A stretch of DNA of 64,000 nt from Sulfuricaulis sp. (lineage in GTDB: Bacteria > Pseudomonadota > Gammaproteobacteria > Acidiferrobacterales > Sulfurifustaceae), in assembly GCF_024653915.1 (NCBI RefSeq), contig NZ_JANLGY010000022.1, positions 147,238 to 211,237 on the forward strand. The letters run 5' to 3'. The position numbers and the translations under genes were made by a program. This document shows positions 35,432-42,269 of the stretch, piece after piece. The notes under the pieces are model-generated. The model saw only the letters and a list, made by a program, of their open reading frames with translations. It was not told where the DNA came from and did no database searches. Position 1 is the stretch's first letter, and every line of letters begins with the position of its first letter.

Positions 35432-35488
35432 AACCGGCTGTACTGGGCGTGGGAAATGGATGAACCCGAAGACGGCGGGGATGACTGA
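35432..35488 (+). pseudogene. duplicated 3' end of thiD
   Basis: This stretch translates as NRLYWAWEMDEPEDGGDD and stop, against NRLYWAWEIDEPENGEG and stop at the true thiD end. The DNA match is 40/46. It is not part of any larger gene. A CCGGTGT/ACACCGG hairpin (35492-35510) follows. It is most simply the original thiD end, left behind when the GHKL regulator came in with its own thiD-like end. Confidence 0.75.
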
Positions 35489-35532
35489 CGCCCGGTGTGA
35501 GCGACACCGGCCAGTGAGGTTTCAGTAAAAAA

Positions 35533-35545
35533 GGGTAGCGTCCCC
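35533..35545. repeat. GGGTAGCGTCCCC motif, copy 1
   Basis: GGGTAGCGTCCCC; its reverse complement recurs at 38247-38258 and 38473-38484 (GGGGACGCTACC/GGGACGCTACCC). In many proteobacteria motifs of this kind border REP-associated tyrosine transposase (RAYT) genes. No such gene is intact here. Confidence 0.55.
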
Positions 35546-35556
35546 TTGTATTTCTT

Positions 35557-35850
35557 TTATCTGCAATTTGGATGGGTTGAATTTCCCCTGCAGAGTTCTC
35601 TCGTTATATCTCGCATGCCCGCAGCGAACCCTCGCTGATAAACCGATGCACTGCCGCCCGGACTACCTGGATCTCCCGGACATCCAGGATAGCCTGGGTA
35701 TCCCATTCCGAACGTTTCTGACCCTGCTCTATGCCCGTCGCGGTGACCATCGCAGTAGGAGCCCGCATTGGCGTGTACATCGCTGGAGGTAACGAAAGGC
35801 GAGATAGTCAAGATGATCGCTACGAGGGCGAAACTTGCGACTAGCTTCAT
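35557..35850 (-). CDS. small secreted collagen-like, His/Gly-rich protein
   Basis: 97 residues from the ATG at 35850. A signal peptide (about 1-29, ending HANA) leads to a short mature protein with YCDGHRDGHRAG, a short collagen-like run of Gly-X-X triplets (GYPGYPGCPGDPGSPGG), and a C-terminal CRGNSTHPNC. Four cysteines in total suggest two disulfides or a metal site with the histidines. No homologous family recognised. It lies between the thiD remnant and an IS fragment, in accessory DNA. Confidence 0.55.
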   Translation of the reverse strand: MKLVASFALVAIILTISPFVTSSDVHANAGSYCDGHRDGHRAGSETFGMGYPGYPGCPGDPGSPGGSASVYQRGFAAGMRDITRELCRGNSTHPNCR

Positions 35851-35998
35851 GGATATGTCCTTTCTTCGGGTGGTTAAGGAGATATGCACTGTACTGGATT
35901 GCAGACCTACCGCCGCCCTTGAGCGGCGCGGGCTAAAATCGTAACAGGAAACGCTCCGTCGTCACACCGCATGATCTTCCCCCACCAAAGTGGACGGT

Positions 35999-36070
35999 TC
36001 ATTGCGCCACCAATCTCTCATATTCTGCGGGTGTGTGGTAGTCGATCCCCGAATGCAGGGTTAGGCTGGT
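35999..36070 (-). mobile_element. IS3-family transposase C-terminal fragment
   Basis: About 23 codons (SLTLHSGIDYHTPAEYERLVAQ, then TGA) match the end of the IS3-family DDE transposase orfB (typically HSSLGYRTPAEYE). The frame is closed by a stop codon just upstream (TAA, about 36082), so only the extreme end remains. The sequence after the stop (ACCGTCCACTTTGGTGGGGG) may be the IS terminus. The fragment cuts into a probable attC remnant at 36082-36088. Confidence 0.72.
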
Positions 36071-36081
36071 AATGTTTGATT

Positions 36082-36088
36082 GTTAGAA
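36082..36088 (-). repeat. probable truncated attC core of a cassette array
   Basis: On the minus strand TTCTAAC is followed by AATCAAACATTACC. This is the layout of an attC R'' core and spacer, 35 nt beyond the stop of the ClpP-like gene. The other half of the site is missing, apparently replaced by the IS3 fragment. Weak alone, but the two sites at 37.2 and 38.0 kb make it plausible. Confidence 0.4.
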
Positions 36089-36122
36089 CTGGCTCCGTGC
36101 TTTACCTCTTCGGCCTTTGACA

Positions 36123-37103
36123 CTACTTGCCGATGACATCCTTATAGATCGTCTTTTCGTCGCACTCTCTTGACATTTTGGCGAATTCAAGCATACCGGC
36201 CCAGTCTTCACTAGGTCCCAGTCGCTTAAAGCCTTCACGCCTACACTGGTCAGATAATGCCTTTCTCAATAAGAACTCACTTTTTGATACACGAGCCAAG
36301 TTGGCTTCCATATTGTCATTCAATTCCGCGAATACGGGATCCCTATCATATAGCCCGAATGCCTTTAGCTCAGAATAGCTAAGAATCTTAATATTCTCTG
36401 GAGGTATCAGCTTCATGCTTTCATAAAGAGAACTTGGAATATTCATTTCACGAAGATATGCGGAGACATCTGCTCCCAATTTCGTTGTCCTGGTCTGCAA
36501 TTCTTCAAATGAAACAGCATCCGTATCTATCGAATACGGTCGATGAATACCCACAGGACCCCCGGAGAAAGTCGACCGCTTTACTGCTCCCGCCAATAAA
36601 AAGACACAAGAGTCCATACATTTACCAGACCAACCTACCTGAGCATGTACGCGTGCTTTGCGAAACATACGCCCAATAGTCATAGCTGCGTACACGTCCC
36701 CGCCTTCACTATCGAGCGAGACCCAGTATCCCTCATCGTAGGGATTGGGTTTATACCACTGTGGCGTTGGATTCTTCTTGAAATAGTTTTTGTCCAAATA
36801 GGGCGCCAAAAGTTTCCGAAAAATAGGCACATCGTTTTTTGAAATTGGGCCTCGTAACGAAACGCCTGGGACGCCGCGTGGCAACACCCCTTCATTCATT
36901 AACTTATCGTATTCAGATTGCCATATCCAAATTGATGAGTTTCCAATGCGAACTTGATTTCGCCTAATTTCTTCATTTGCCCTTTTTTGGTCAGCTGTGA
37001 CGACAGGAGGTTGCCATGCTTCATCTGCGTAGACGTGTATTGAGCAACCCAGAAGAGAGATGCACAAAAGCCAGCGAAATCCAAGAAAATAACCACCAGT
37101 CAT
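36123..37103 (-). CDS. ClpP/crotonase-like periplasmic protein (COG3904-type)
   Basis: 326 residues with a signal peptide (about 1-26, ending VYA). The ClpP-like core has LDSEGGDVYAAMTIGRMFRKA, then GKCMDSCVFLLAGA with a probable catalytic Ser, and GPVGIHRPYS with a probable catalytic His. The C-terminal 100 residues are helical. Members of this group are exported putative serine proteases of unknown substrate. AT-rich codon use differs from the chromosome around it. Its start is about 90 bp from the attC-like site at 37189 and its stop 35 bp from an attC remnant, so it looks like an integron cassette. Confidence 0.68.
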   Translation of the reverse strand: MTGGYFLGFRWLLCISLLGCSIHVYADEAWQPPVVTADQKRANEEIRRNQVRIGNSSIWIWQSEYDKLMNEGVLPRGVPGVSLRGPISKNDVPIFRKLLAPYLDKNYFKKNPTPQWYKPNPYDEGYWVSLDSEGGDVYAAMTIGRMFRKARVHAQVGWSGKCMDSCVFLLAGAVKRSTFSGGPVGIHRPYSIDTDAVSFEELQTRTTKLGADVSAYLREMNIPSSLYESMKLIPPENIKILSYSELKAFGLYDRDPVFAELNDNMEANLARVSKSEFLLRKALSDQCRREGFKRLGPSEDWAGMLEFAKMSRECDEKTIYKDVIGK

Positions 37104-37188
37104 TGCGGCCTCCAGAATGGAAATGTGCGCCGAAAATTCAACACTTTGATCACACCAGCCGAATTATCCGCAGCCTCTGCACCTTGCG

Positions 37189-37465
37189 GCCTAACGAGAC
37201 TGTAGAAAAAGTCCCTTTTCGGACCCCAACCCACCAGAAGCGACACAGTGCGATGAAACTGCCGTCGTGTCGACAGATTTCAACGATGTGTGCAAATACC
37301 CATCACGCAGGCTCTGGCGCATTTCTGTCTGCATCTCCATTTCGGTCAAGGAATTAGCCTCTGCCTCATGATTGAGCAAATTTGTGCTCGTCAAGGGGTT
37401 TTCCTACAGTCTCAACGTTCCGCATAACCCGCCTGCGACGGCGGCGTTAATGCGGTGGTTAGGGC
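37189..37465 (-). repeat. attC-like site 1, interrupted by a 218-bp element
   Basis: Removing the 218-bp insert and one copy of the flanking GTT leaves, on the minus strand, GCCCTAAC - stem (CCGCATTAACGCCGCC paired with GGCGGGTTATGCGG) - GTTAGGC. This is an attC of about 57 bp with both core sites and a near-perfect folded stem. The TAA inside GCCCTAAC is the stop codon of the PIN gene, as is typical for integron cassettes. The insertion split the R' core (GTTAGGC) at GTT. Confidence 0.75.
37196..37413. mobile_element. 218-bp MITE-like element, copy A
   Basis: The ends GAGACTGTAGAAAAA and TTTTCCTACAGTCTC are terminal inverted repeats of 15 bp with one mismatch. It encodes no protein. AAC (GTT on the other strand) flanks both sides, fitting a 3-bp target duplication. 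Copy B at 37956-38173 is exactly the same length and lies at the same position of another attC-like site, though the interiors have diverged strongly (about 60% alike by eye). Confidence 0.75.
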
Positions 37466-37938
37466 AGCGGCTCATGAACACAGTCCCACGCTTGCAATCC
37501 CTCGGAGATAGCAGCCTTTGCGAGTCTCTTGTCGGCAGTTACGAGTGTGGGACGAGACTCACCCTCCAGTGGCGCATACATCCCGTGCTTCAGGGTCAGC
37601 AGTTGGAATGCGTCGGATATGTCAAGGCAATGTTTCGTAGCCAGCGCCTCGGCTTGATCGTAGACGTCCCTCTCAAAAATGCCTATGTCCTCCACTTCGA
37701 GCGTACTTGTGCGTGCGCGGGCGACGAGTTCTTCGCAAGCCGCCAGATATTGCTCCTGGGACAGGCGTCCGTGTGTCCACTTTCCCTTCAAGACCCCAAG
37801 CGCCTCCATAAAGCAGAGCGAGGTTGTCGAAAGGACCGCCCTGCCGCAGTAAGCCCGGAGCTTCTGGCTGTGATCCTCTTCGATGGCCAGTTTCACGAGC
37901 GCCGAGGCGTCAAGGTACTGAGTGCGGATGTACTGCAT
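37459..37938 (-). CDS. PIN-domain ribonuclease (VapC-like toxin), cassette-borne
   Basis: 159 residues. PIN acidic residues are visible in YLDASALVKLAIEE (Asp), FMEALGVL (Glu), ISDAFQLLTL (Asp) and LVTADKRLA (Asp). Family members are Mg2+-dependent RNases, usually toxins. No antitoxin gene precedes it: the ATG is only 10 nt after an attC core (GTTAGGGC at 37956-37949), and the TAA stop lies within the next attC core. It is thus a one-gene integron cassette on the minus strand. Any antitoxin is encoded elsewhere or has been lost. Confidence 0.8.
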   Translation of the reverse strand: MQYIRTQYLDASALVKLAIEEDHSQKLRAYCGRAVLSTTSLCFMEALGVLKGKWTHGRLSQEQYLAACEELVARARTSTLEVEDIGIFERDVYDQAEALATKHCLDISDAFQLLTLKHGMYAPLEGESRPTLVTADKRLAKAAISEGLQAWDCVHEPLP

Positions 37939-37948
37939 TGGTTTGTTG

Positions 37949-38234
37949 CCCTAACGAGACTGTAGGAAAACTCTGTTTTCGGACCTTGTCTTACCAGAAT
38001 CCGCACAGCGCAACAAAAGTGTTGTTGTGCCCGTAAAGCTCAACGATAGCGAAAAATGCCATCGGTGAAGGCTCTGACGCGGTTCTAAGTGAGTTTCCAT
38101 TTTGATCCAGTACTTTTGTCACTGCCTATTGTTTGAGCAAACAGGTGCCAATTTAGGGTTTTCCTACAGTCTCAACGTTCAAATTGAGGGCCAGCCCGCT
38201 GTTGGGGCTGTCTCTCTCGAATGTAGTGTTCGAA
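37949..38234 (-). repeat. attC-like site 2, interrupted by a 218-bp element
   Basis: On the minus strand TTCGAAC - ACTACATTCGAGAGAGACAGCCC - loop - GGGCTGGCCCTCAATTTGAAC - GTTAGGGC can fold with about 20 imperfect pairs, giving an attC of about 70 bp once the insert is removed. The insert lies at GTT of the R' core, as in site 1. The upstream core (TTCGAAC) is degenerate. This site bounds the PIN cassette on its 5' side. Confidence 0.62.
37956..38173. mobile_element. 218-bp MITE-like element, copy B
   Basis: Terminal repeats GAGACTGTAGGAAAA and TTTTCCTACAGTCTC are perfect (15 bp). Same length as copy A, no gene, and the same AAC flanks. The diverged interior indicates an independent or old insertion rather than a fresh duplication. 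The 650-bp gap 37939-38588 otherwise holds only attC 2 and the inverted-repeat element at 38247-38484. Confidence 0.75.
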
Positions 38235-38246
38235 GAAAAAGAAAAA

Positions 38247-38484
38247 GGGGACGCTACCACTGCTGTCCCACTTAACTTTTTAATCACAGACCGGCGGATC
38301 AAAACTGAACGGATATGGGCGGAATATACCGGGTTTATTGGGTTCGTCGGTTTCGCCCCTTGACCCAACCAACGCTTTCTCGAATTCATGTTGGTGTTGG
38401 ACCTTATGCGTCCTGGCCTCTACGAATCAGGCTATTCAAGGAGGAAGCGCAGTAATTAAGTGGGACAGCAGTGGGACGCTACCC
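38247..38484. mobile_element. 238-bp non-coding element with 18-bp inverted repeats
   Basis: CACTGCTGTCCCACTTAA (38258-38275) is repeated inverted at 38456-38473 without mismatch. Just outside, GGGACGCTACC appears at both ends in the same direction. The interior of about 180 bp has no gene. It looks like a miniature mobile element related to REP/RAYT ends. It lies directly upstream of thiE and could carry or disturb its promoter. Confidence 0.68.
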
Positions 38485-38588
38485 TTATTTTTCCAAGCAT
38501 TGCGCGCCGACCAACTTAAATTCGATCTCAGTTTCAGTGCCCCCATATAAGCTGGCATACTACGCCGCATAATTTGAGTGGTCAAAAA

Positions 38589-39221
38589 ATGGTCAATAAA
38601 TCACGTATCGCCGGACTCTACGCCATAGCCGACACTCAGTACCTCGACGACGCGCGCCTGTTGCCGGCCGTGGGCAAGGCTATTGCGGGCGGGGCGCGTG
38701 TCATTCAATATCGAGATAAGCAGCATGTTGCCGATTCACGTCTCGGGCAGGCAAAAGAGATCGCCAAGCTCTGCCGGCAACATGGAGCGCTGTTCATTAT
38801 TAATGACGATCTCGATTTAGCGTTAAAGACACAGGCCGACGGCGTGCACTTGGGGCGGGAGGATGCCGCGCTTGCCAAAGCGCGCGAACGACTTGGGCCA
38901 CGGACAATTATCGGCGTGTCCTGCTACAACGAACTCGCGCGCGCGGAGACGGCACAGGCACAAGGCGCAGATTACATTGCCTTCGGCCGTTTTTTCCCCT
39001 CACGCACCAAGCCGCAGGCCGTACAGGCCAGCCTCGATCTTTTGCGCGAAGCGAAAAAGAAACTGCGTATTCCCGTCGTTGCCATTGGCGGCATTACCCC
39101 GGAAAATGGCGCCGCACTGATCGCGGCCGGGGCCGATGCGCTGGCCGTTATCGAGGGCGTGTTCGGCCAGCCGGATATCCGGGCCGCGGCTGAGCGTTAT
39201 GCGCGGTTGTTTAACAATTAA
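38589..39221 (+). CDS. thiE: thiamin phosphate synthase
   Basis: 210 residues from the ATG at 38589; a TTG at 38574 is possible but less likely. TIM-barrel motifs: GLYAIAD, VIQYRDKQHVADSR, FIINDDLDLALKTQADGVHLGRED, GVSCYN and IPVVAIGGITPENGAALIAAGADALAVIEGVF. It joins HMP-PP and THZ-P to make thiamin phosphate. No TPP riboswitch is seen upstream. Separated from thiD by accessory DNA, which may have cut an original thiD-thiE-hemL transcript. Confidence 0.92.
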   Translation: MVNKSRIAGLYAIADTQYLDDARLLPAVGKAIAGGARVIQYRDKQHVADSRLGQAKEIAKLCRQHGALFIINDDLDLALKTQADGVHLGREDAALAKARERLGPRTIIGVSCYNELARAETAQAQGADYIAFGRFFPSRTKPQAVQASLDLLREAKKKLRIPVVAIGGITPENGAALIAAGADALAVIEGVFGQPDIRAAAERYARLFNN

Positions 39222-39245
39222 TCCTGTCTATTTATTTACGAAACC

Positions 39246-40526
39246 ATGACCACCTCCTCCGATCTTTTCAAACGCGCGCAGAAAGTCATCCCCGGCGGTG
39301 TCAACTCGCCAGTGCGCGCATTCAAGAGTGTGGGCGGCGATCCGATTTTCTTCGCGCGGGGTCAGGGTGCGTATGTGCTCGACGAGGACGGCAAGCGTTA
39401 CATCGACTACGTCGGCTCCTGGGGACCCATGATCCTGGGCCATGCCCACCCCAAAGTCATGGCGGCGGTAAAGGAAGCGATGGAACACGGCTTGGGCTTC
39501 GGTGCGCCGACGCGCATCGAGGTCGAAATGGCCGAATTTATCTGCCGGCTCGTGCCCTCGATCAAGAAAGTCCGCATGGTCAGCTCCGGCACCGAGGCCA
39601 CCATGAGCGCCATTCGCCTGGCGCGCGGCTTTACCGGGCGCGACAAGATCGTCAAGTTCGAGGGCTGCTATCACGGCCATGCCGATTCACTGCTGGTAAA
39701 GGCCGGCTCCGGCGCGCTGACCCTTGGCGTACCGACTTCGCCCGGCGTGCCGGCGGACCTCGCCAAACACACGCTCACGCTCGAATACAACAATGCCGCG
39801 CAGGTGCGCGAGCTGTTCGGCAAGACAGGGAAAGATATCGCCTGTGTGATTGTCGAACCGGTGGCCGGCAACATGAATTGCGTGCCCCCTGTGAAAGGCT
39901 TCCTCGAAACGCTGCGAGAGGAATGTTCAAATCACGATGCGGTACTGATCTTCGATGAGGTCATGACCGGCTTTCGCGTGGCGCTCGGCGGGGCGCAGGC
40001 GCACTTTGGCATCCAGCCCGACCTCACCACGCTCGGCAAGATTATCGGCGGCGGCCTGCCGGTGGGGGCCTTTGGCGGACGCGCCGACATCATGAGCCGC
40101 CTCGCCCCGGAAGGTCCGGTGTATCAGGCCGGGACGCTGTCGGGCAATCCGGTGTCGCTCGCGGCCGGGCTGGCCACGCTCAAAGAGATTTCAAAGATGG
40201 GATTCTTCGAGGCACTGACAGCAAAAACTGCCATGCTGACGCGTGGCCTCGCTGAGCGTGCCGGGCATGCCGGCGTGCCGCTGGCCACTCAATGCGTCGG
40301 GGGAATGTTCGGGATTTTCTTTACGAAGGAAACCGTGGTATCGAGCTTCGCACAAGTCATGGCCTGCGATGTCGATCGATTCAAAAAGTTTTTTCACGGG
40401 ATGCTGCGCGAGGGCGTGTATCTGGCGCCGTCCGCCTTCGAGGCCGGTTTCGTCTCGGCGGCACATACGGAATCGGATATCAATGACACGCTGGATAAAG
40501 CGGAAAAGGTTTTCAGGACGCTTTAA
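39246..40526 (+). CDS. hemL: glutamate-1-semialdehyde 2,1-aminomutase
   Basis: 426 residues. PLP enzyme of the C5 pathway to 5-aminolevulinate. Signatures: [70 protein letters not shown], and [16 protein letters not shown] with the PLP lysine. Begins 24 bp after thiE on the same strand. With hemH and hemG-type genes it makes the window unusually rich in haem synthesis, in keeping with the many cytochromes. Confidence 0.95.
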   Translation: MTTSSDLFKRAQKVIPGGVNSPVRAFKSVGGDPIFFARGQGAYVLDEDGKRYIDYVGSWGPMILGHAHPKVMAAVKEAMEHGLGFGAPTRIEVEMAEFICRLVPSIKKVRMVSSGTEATMSAIRLARGFTGRDKIVKFEGCYHGHADSLLVKAGSGALTLGVPTSPGVPADLAKHTLTLEYNNAAQVRELFGKTGKDIACVIVEPVAGNMNCVPPVKGFLETLREECSNHDAVLIFDEVMTGFRVALGGAQAHFGIQPDLTTLGKIIGGGLPVGAFGGRADIMSRLAPEGPVYQAGTLSGNPVSLAAGLATLKEISKMGFFEALTAKTAMLTRGLAERAGHAGVPLATQCVGGMFGIFFTKETVVSSFAQVMACDVDRFKKFFHGMLREGVYLAPSAFEAGFVSAAHTESDINDTLDKAEKVFRTL

Positions 40527-40534
40527 AAACAAAA

Positions 40535-40554
40535 CGGGCCGGTGGTCCGGCCCG
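40535..40554. terminator. terminator-like hairpin after hemL
   Basis: Arms CGGGCCGG / CCGGCCCG with a TGGT loop, 8 bp after the hemL stop. There is an A-run on its left side (AAAAACAAAAC). On the minus strand that would be a T-run, so it could end leftward transcripts; rightward it has no T-tail. Confidence 0.6.
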
Positions 40555-40590
40555 CGTGTGCACCCCGCACAACAGTTCTTTTGTCCCTTT

Positions 40591-40628
40591 AGCTAAGCAA
40601 CCAGCACATCCTGTGCGGTTGCTTAGCT
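40591..40628. repeat. 38-base two-part hairpin between convergent genes
   Basis: Outer arms AGCTAAGCAACC / GGTTGCTTAGCT (12 bp) and inner GCACA / TGTGC around a TCC loop pair almost fully. It overlaps the stop codon of the leftward 78-residue gene. No T-run. Probably a bidirectional 3'-end structure between hemL and that gene. Confidence 0.6.
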
Positions 40629-40859
40629 GACCAGTATATTCTCGGAAGCGAATCTGACCGTGGCAACTTGCGGGCGGATGGCCTCGTCGCTGAGGGCGAT
40701 GTCCACTCCAAGGATGGCAACCAGGTTGTCATGATCGCGCACACCCGGCAGTTCTTCGCGCAGGTACCCGTAGTGGGTTTCGTTCATGTACACGACGTTC
40801 GGTCGAGCACCGTGGACGTCTGCGTAATCATTTACCAGGTTTACGATGTGGCTCAACAT
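40623..40859 (-). CDS. small conserved hypothetical protein
   Basis: 78 residues (MLSHIVNLVNDYADVHGARPNVVYMNETHYGYLREELPG...). It has a helical start and alternating strands, no cysteine and no signal peptide. A well-placed GGAGC lies upstream. Proteins of this pattern are found in sulfur-oxidising and other gammaproteobacteria, sometimes near haem or respiratory genes. No function is known to me. Convergent with hemL. Confidence 0.66.
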   Translation of the reverse strand: MLSHIVNLVNDYADVHGARPNVVYMNETHYGYLREELPGVRDHDNLVAILGVDIALSDEAIRPQVATVRFASENILVS

Positions 40860-41148
40860 GGTTTGCTCCTTAGTTGCCCTGTTTTGGGCCGTCTGGAATC
40901 TCGCGTTACGCCTCTCGTGATTCCGTGCTTCTCACTACTGGAAAGAGCAATACTCATGCCATGCTGGTTGCCCAGCTAACTTGTTGAAATTGGATGCTAT
41001 TTATCGCCCAAGCGGATGACGTGTTTGGGCGTTGGGGCTGGCAAAGGCCGGACAATGGCCGGCACCTGCCGCCGCACGGCATAAAACAGTCTGCCGTGCC
41101 GGTATGACAGCGGGATGAAGGGGGAGTTTTACTTGAAGATTTACTTAA
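40860..41148. other. intergenic region with inverted repeats
   Basis: 289 bp without a gene. It holds the promoter side of the 78-residue gene and the 3' side of the cytochrome c4 gene. A strong hairpin, GCACGGCA / TGCCGTGC (41074-41099), and a weaker GGCCGG repeat (41047-41062) are present. The hairpin lies 50 bp after the leftward cytochrome gene and may end its transcript. Confidence 0.5.
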
Positions 41149-41763
41149 TCAGTGCAGACCGGCCATGTATTCCGAGACCGCCTTGATTTCCTGCTCCGAC
41201 ATGCGGAAAGCGATGCGAGTCATGATGTCACCGTCGTTGGTCCGGCTACCGGTCTTGAAGGCAAGGAGTTGTCTGTTGGTATAGGCGGCGTTCTGCCCGG
41301 AAACCTTGGGGAAACGCGGCGGGATGCCGTGGCCCGTGGGGCCGTGACAACTCATGCACGCAGACACACCCATCTTGGCATTGCCGCCACGGTAGGTTTT
41401 CTCGCCCAGCTTGGCGAGTTGCGCGTCACGCGCAGCGCCCGGCTTGGCCTTGAGGCTCTCATAGTATGCCCCAATATTTTTCATGTCGGTCTTGCTGAGG
41501 GCCGCGGCCATGCCGGCCATGATGGGGTCCTTGCGCGCGCCGGATTTGAAATCGCCGAGCTGCTTGGCGATATATTCCGCATCCTGGCCCGCCAGCTTGG
41601 GCCACAGGGGGTCCGCGCCGCCGTTGCCATCCGCCCCGTGACAACCTGCGCACACCGCTGCCTTGGCCTGGCCGGCCGCGACATTGCCGCCCGCGGCTTG
41701 CGCCGACGCGATCATAACCAGCCACAAGCTCATTGCAGTGGCGACAGAAAACAGATTCTTCAT
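41149..41763 (-). CDS. dihaem cytochrome c4
   Basis: 204 residues: signal peptide (about 1-23, ending AQA) and two similar c-type domains, each with one CXXCH (CAGCH, CMSCH) and distal methionines (MAGMAAALS; MTRIAFRMSEQEI). Layout, length and motifs such as GKAAVCAGCHG and WPKLAGQ are those of cytochrome c4, a periplasmic or membrane-bound electron donor to oxidases. No adjacent oxidase gene is present. Confidence 0.93.
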   Translation of the reverse strand: MKNLFSVATAMSLWLVMIASAQAAGGNVAAGQAKAAVCAGCHGADGNGGADPLWPKLAGQDAEYIAKQLGDFKSGARKDPIMAGMAAALSKTDMKNIGAYYESLKAKPGAARDAQLAKLGEKTYRGGNAKMGVSACMSCHGPTGHGIPPRFPKVSGQNAAYTNRQLLAFKTGSRTNDGDIMTRIAFRMSEQEIKAVSEYMAGLH

Positions 41764-41875
41764 AAAACCCCCATGAGAAAACGACAGAAACCGGGTTGAT
41801 TTTCGGATCGCGCGGCGGCGAGGGCGGAAATCACAGGCCGGCTTTATATACCACAGTCCGCTTCCCGGTCAATTT

Positions 41876-41992
41876 ACAAGGTCAATTTAGAAACGAAAAA
41901 ACTTAAAGAAAGTATTGAGCCACGGGGGACACGGGGGGAAACGAATGGATCAGGTCCGATTGACCTTGTTGATATCCCCGTGCACCCCGTGG
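41876..41992. repeat. interleaved inverted repeats (possible pseudoknot)
   Basis: ACAAGGTCAAT (41876-41886) pairs with ATTGACCTTGT (41959-41969), and CCACGGGGGACACGGGG (41920-41936) pairs (15/17) with CCCCGTGCACCCCGTGG (41976-41992). The order is A-B-A'-B', so both stems together would form a pseudoknot. The CCACGGGGGACACGG part resembles a dispersed repeat of environmental genomes. It lies in the 506-bp gap 41764-42269, which holds no gene. Confidence 0.6.
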
Positions 41993-42017
41993 TTGGAGTT
42001 CTTTTGCTACGTTTTTA

Positions 42018-42057
42018 TAAAAAAAAGCCCCGGAGACAAGGGGAGAGTGTCCGGGGC
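42018..42057 (-). terminator. rho-independent terminator downstream of polA
   Basis: On the minus strand arms GCCCCGGA / TCCGGGGC are followed by TTTTTTTT (42026-42019). It lies 213 bp beyond the polA stop. Two further hairpins lie between it and polA (CCGGAT/ATCCGG at 42068-42086 and TGCCCCGCTC/GAGCGGGGCA at 42091-42119). Confidence 0.8.
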
Positions 42058-42269
42058 CGAACATGTCCCGGATGATGTGCATCCGGAACGTGCCCCGCTC
42101 AGGGAGGTGGAGCGGGGCAAAACGAATCCAATTCGTCCGCCATTATGACGCACCGCTCCGGGATTAGTTCAAGCCTTTTCGTTCCGGATAGTAAAACTTG
42201 GCGCGCCGCATCACGCATACTTCGTGGGTGTTTGTCCGCCTCCGATCGCGAATCGCGAATGGCGGCGCG

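Noticed and set aside
37189..38234. The 218-bp repeats as long attC sites themselves (VCR-like)
   Set aside because: They exceed known attC lengths, have transposon-like terminal repeats with target duplications, and removal restores short attC folds.
38485..38588. TPP riboswitch upstream of thiE
   Set aside because: The conserved CUGAGA and ACCUGA-type elements of the thi box are not found in the leader.
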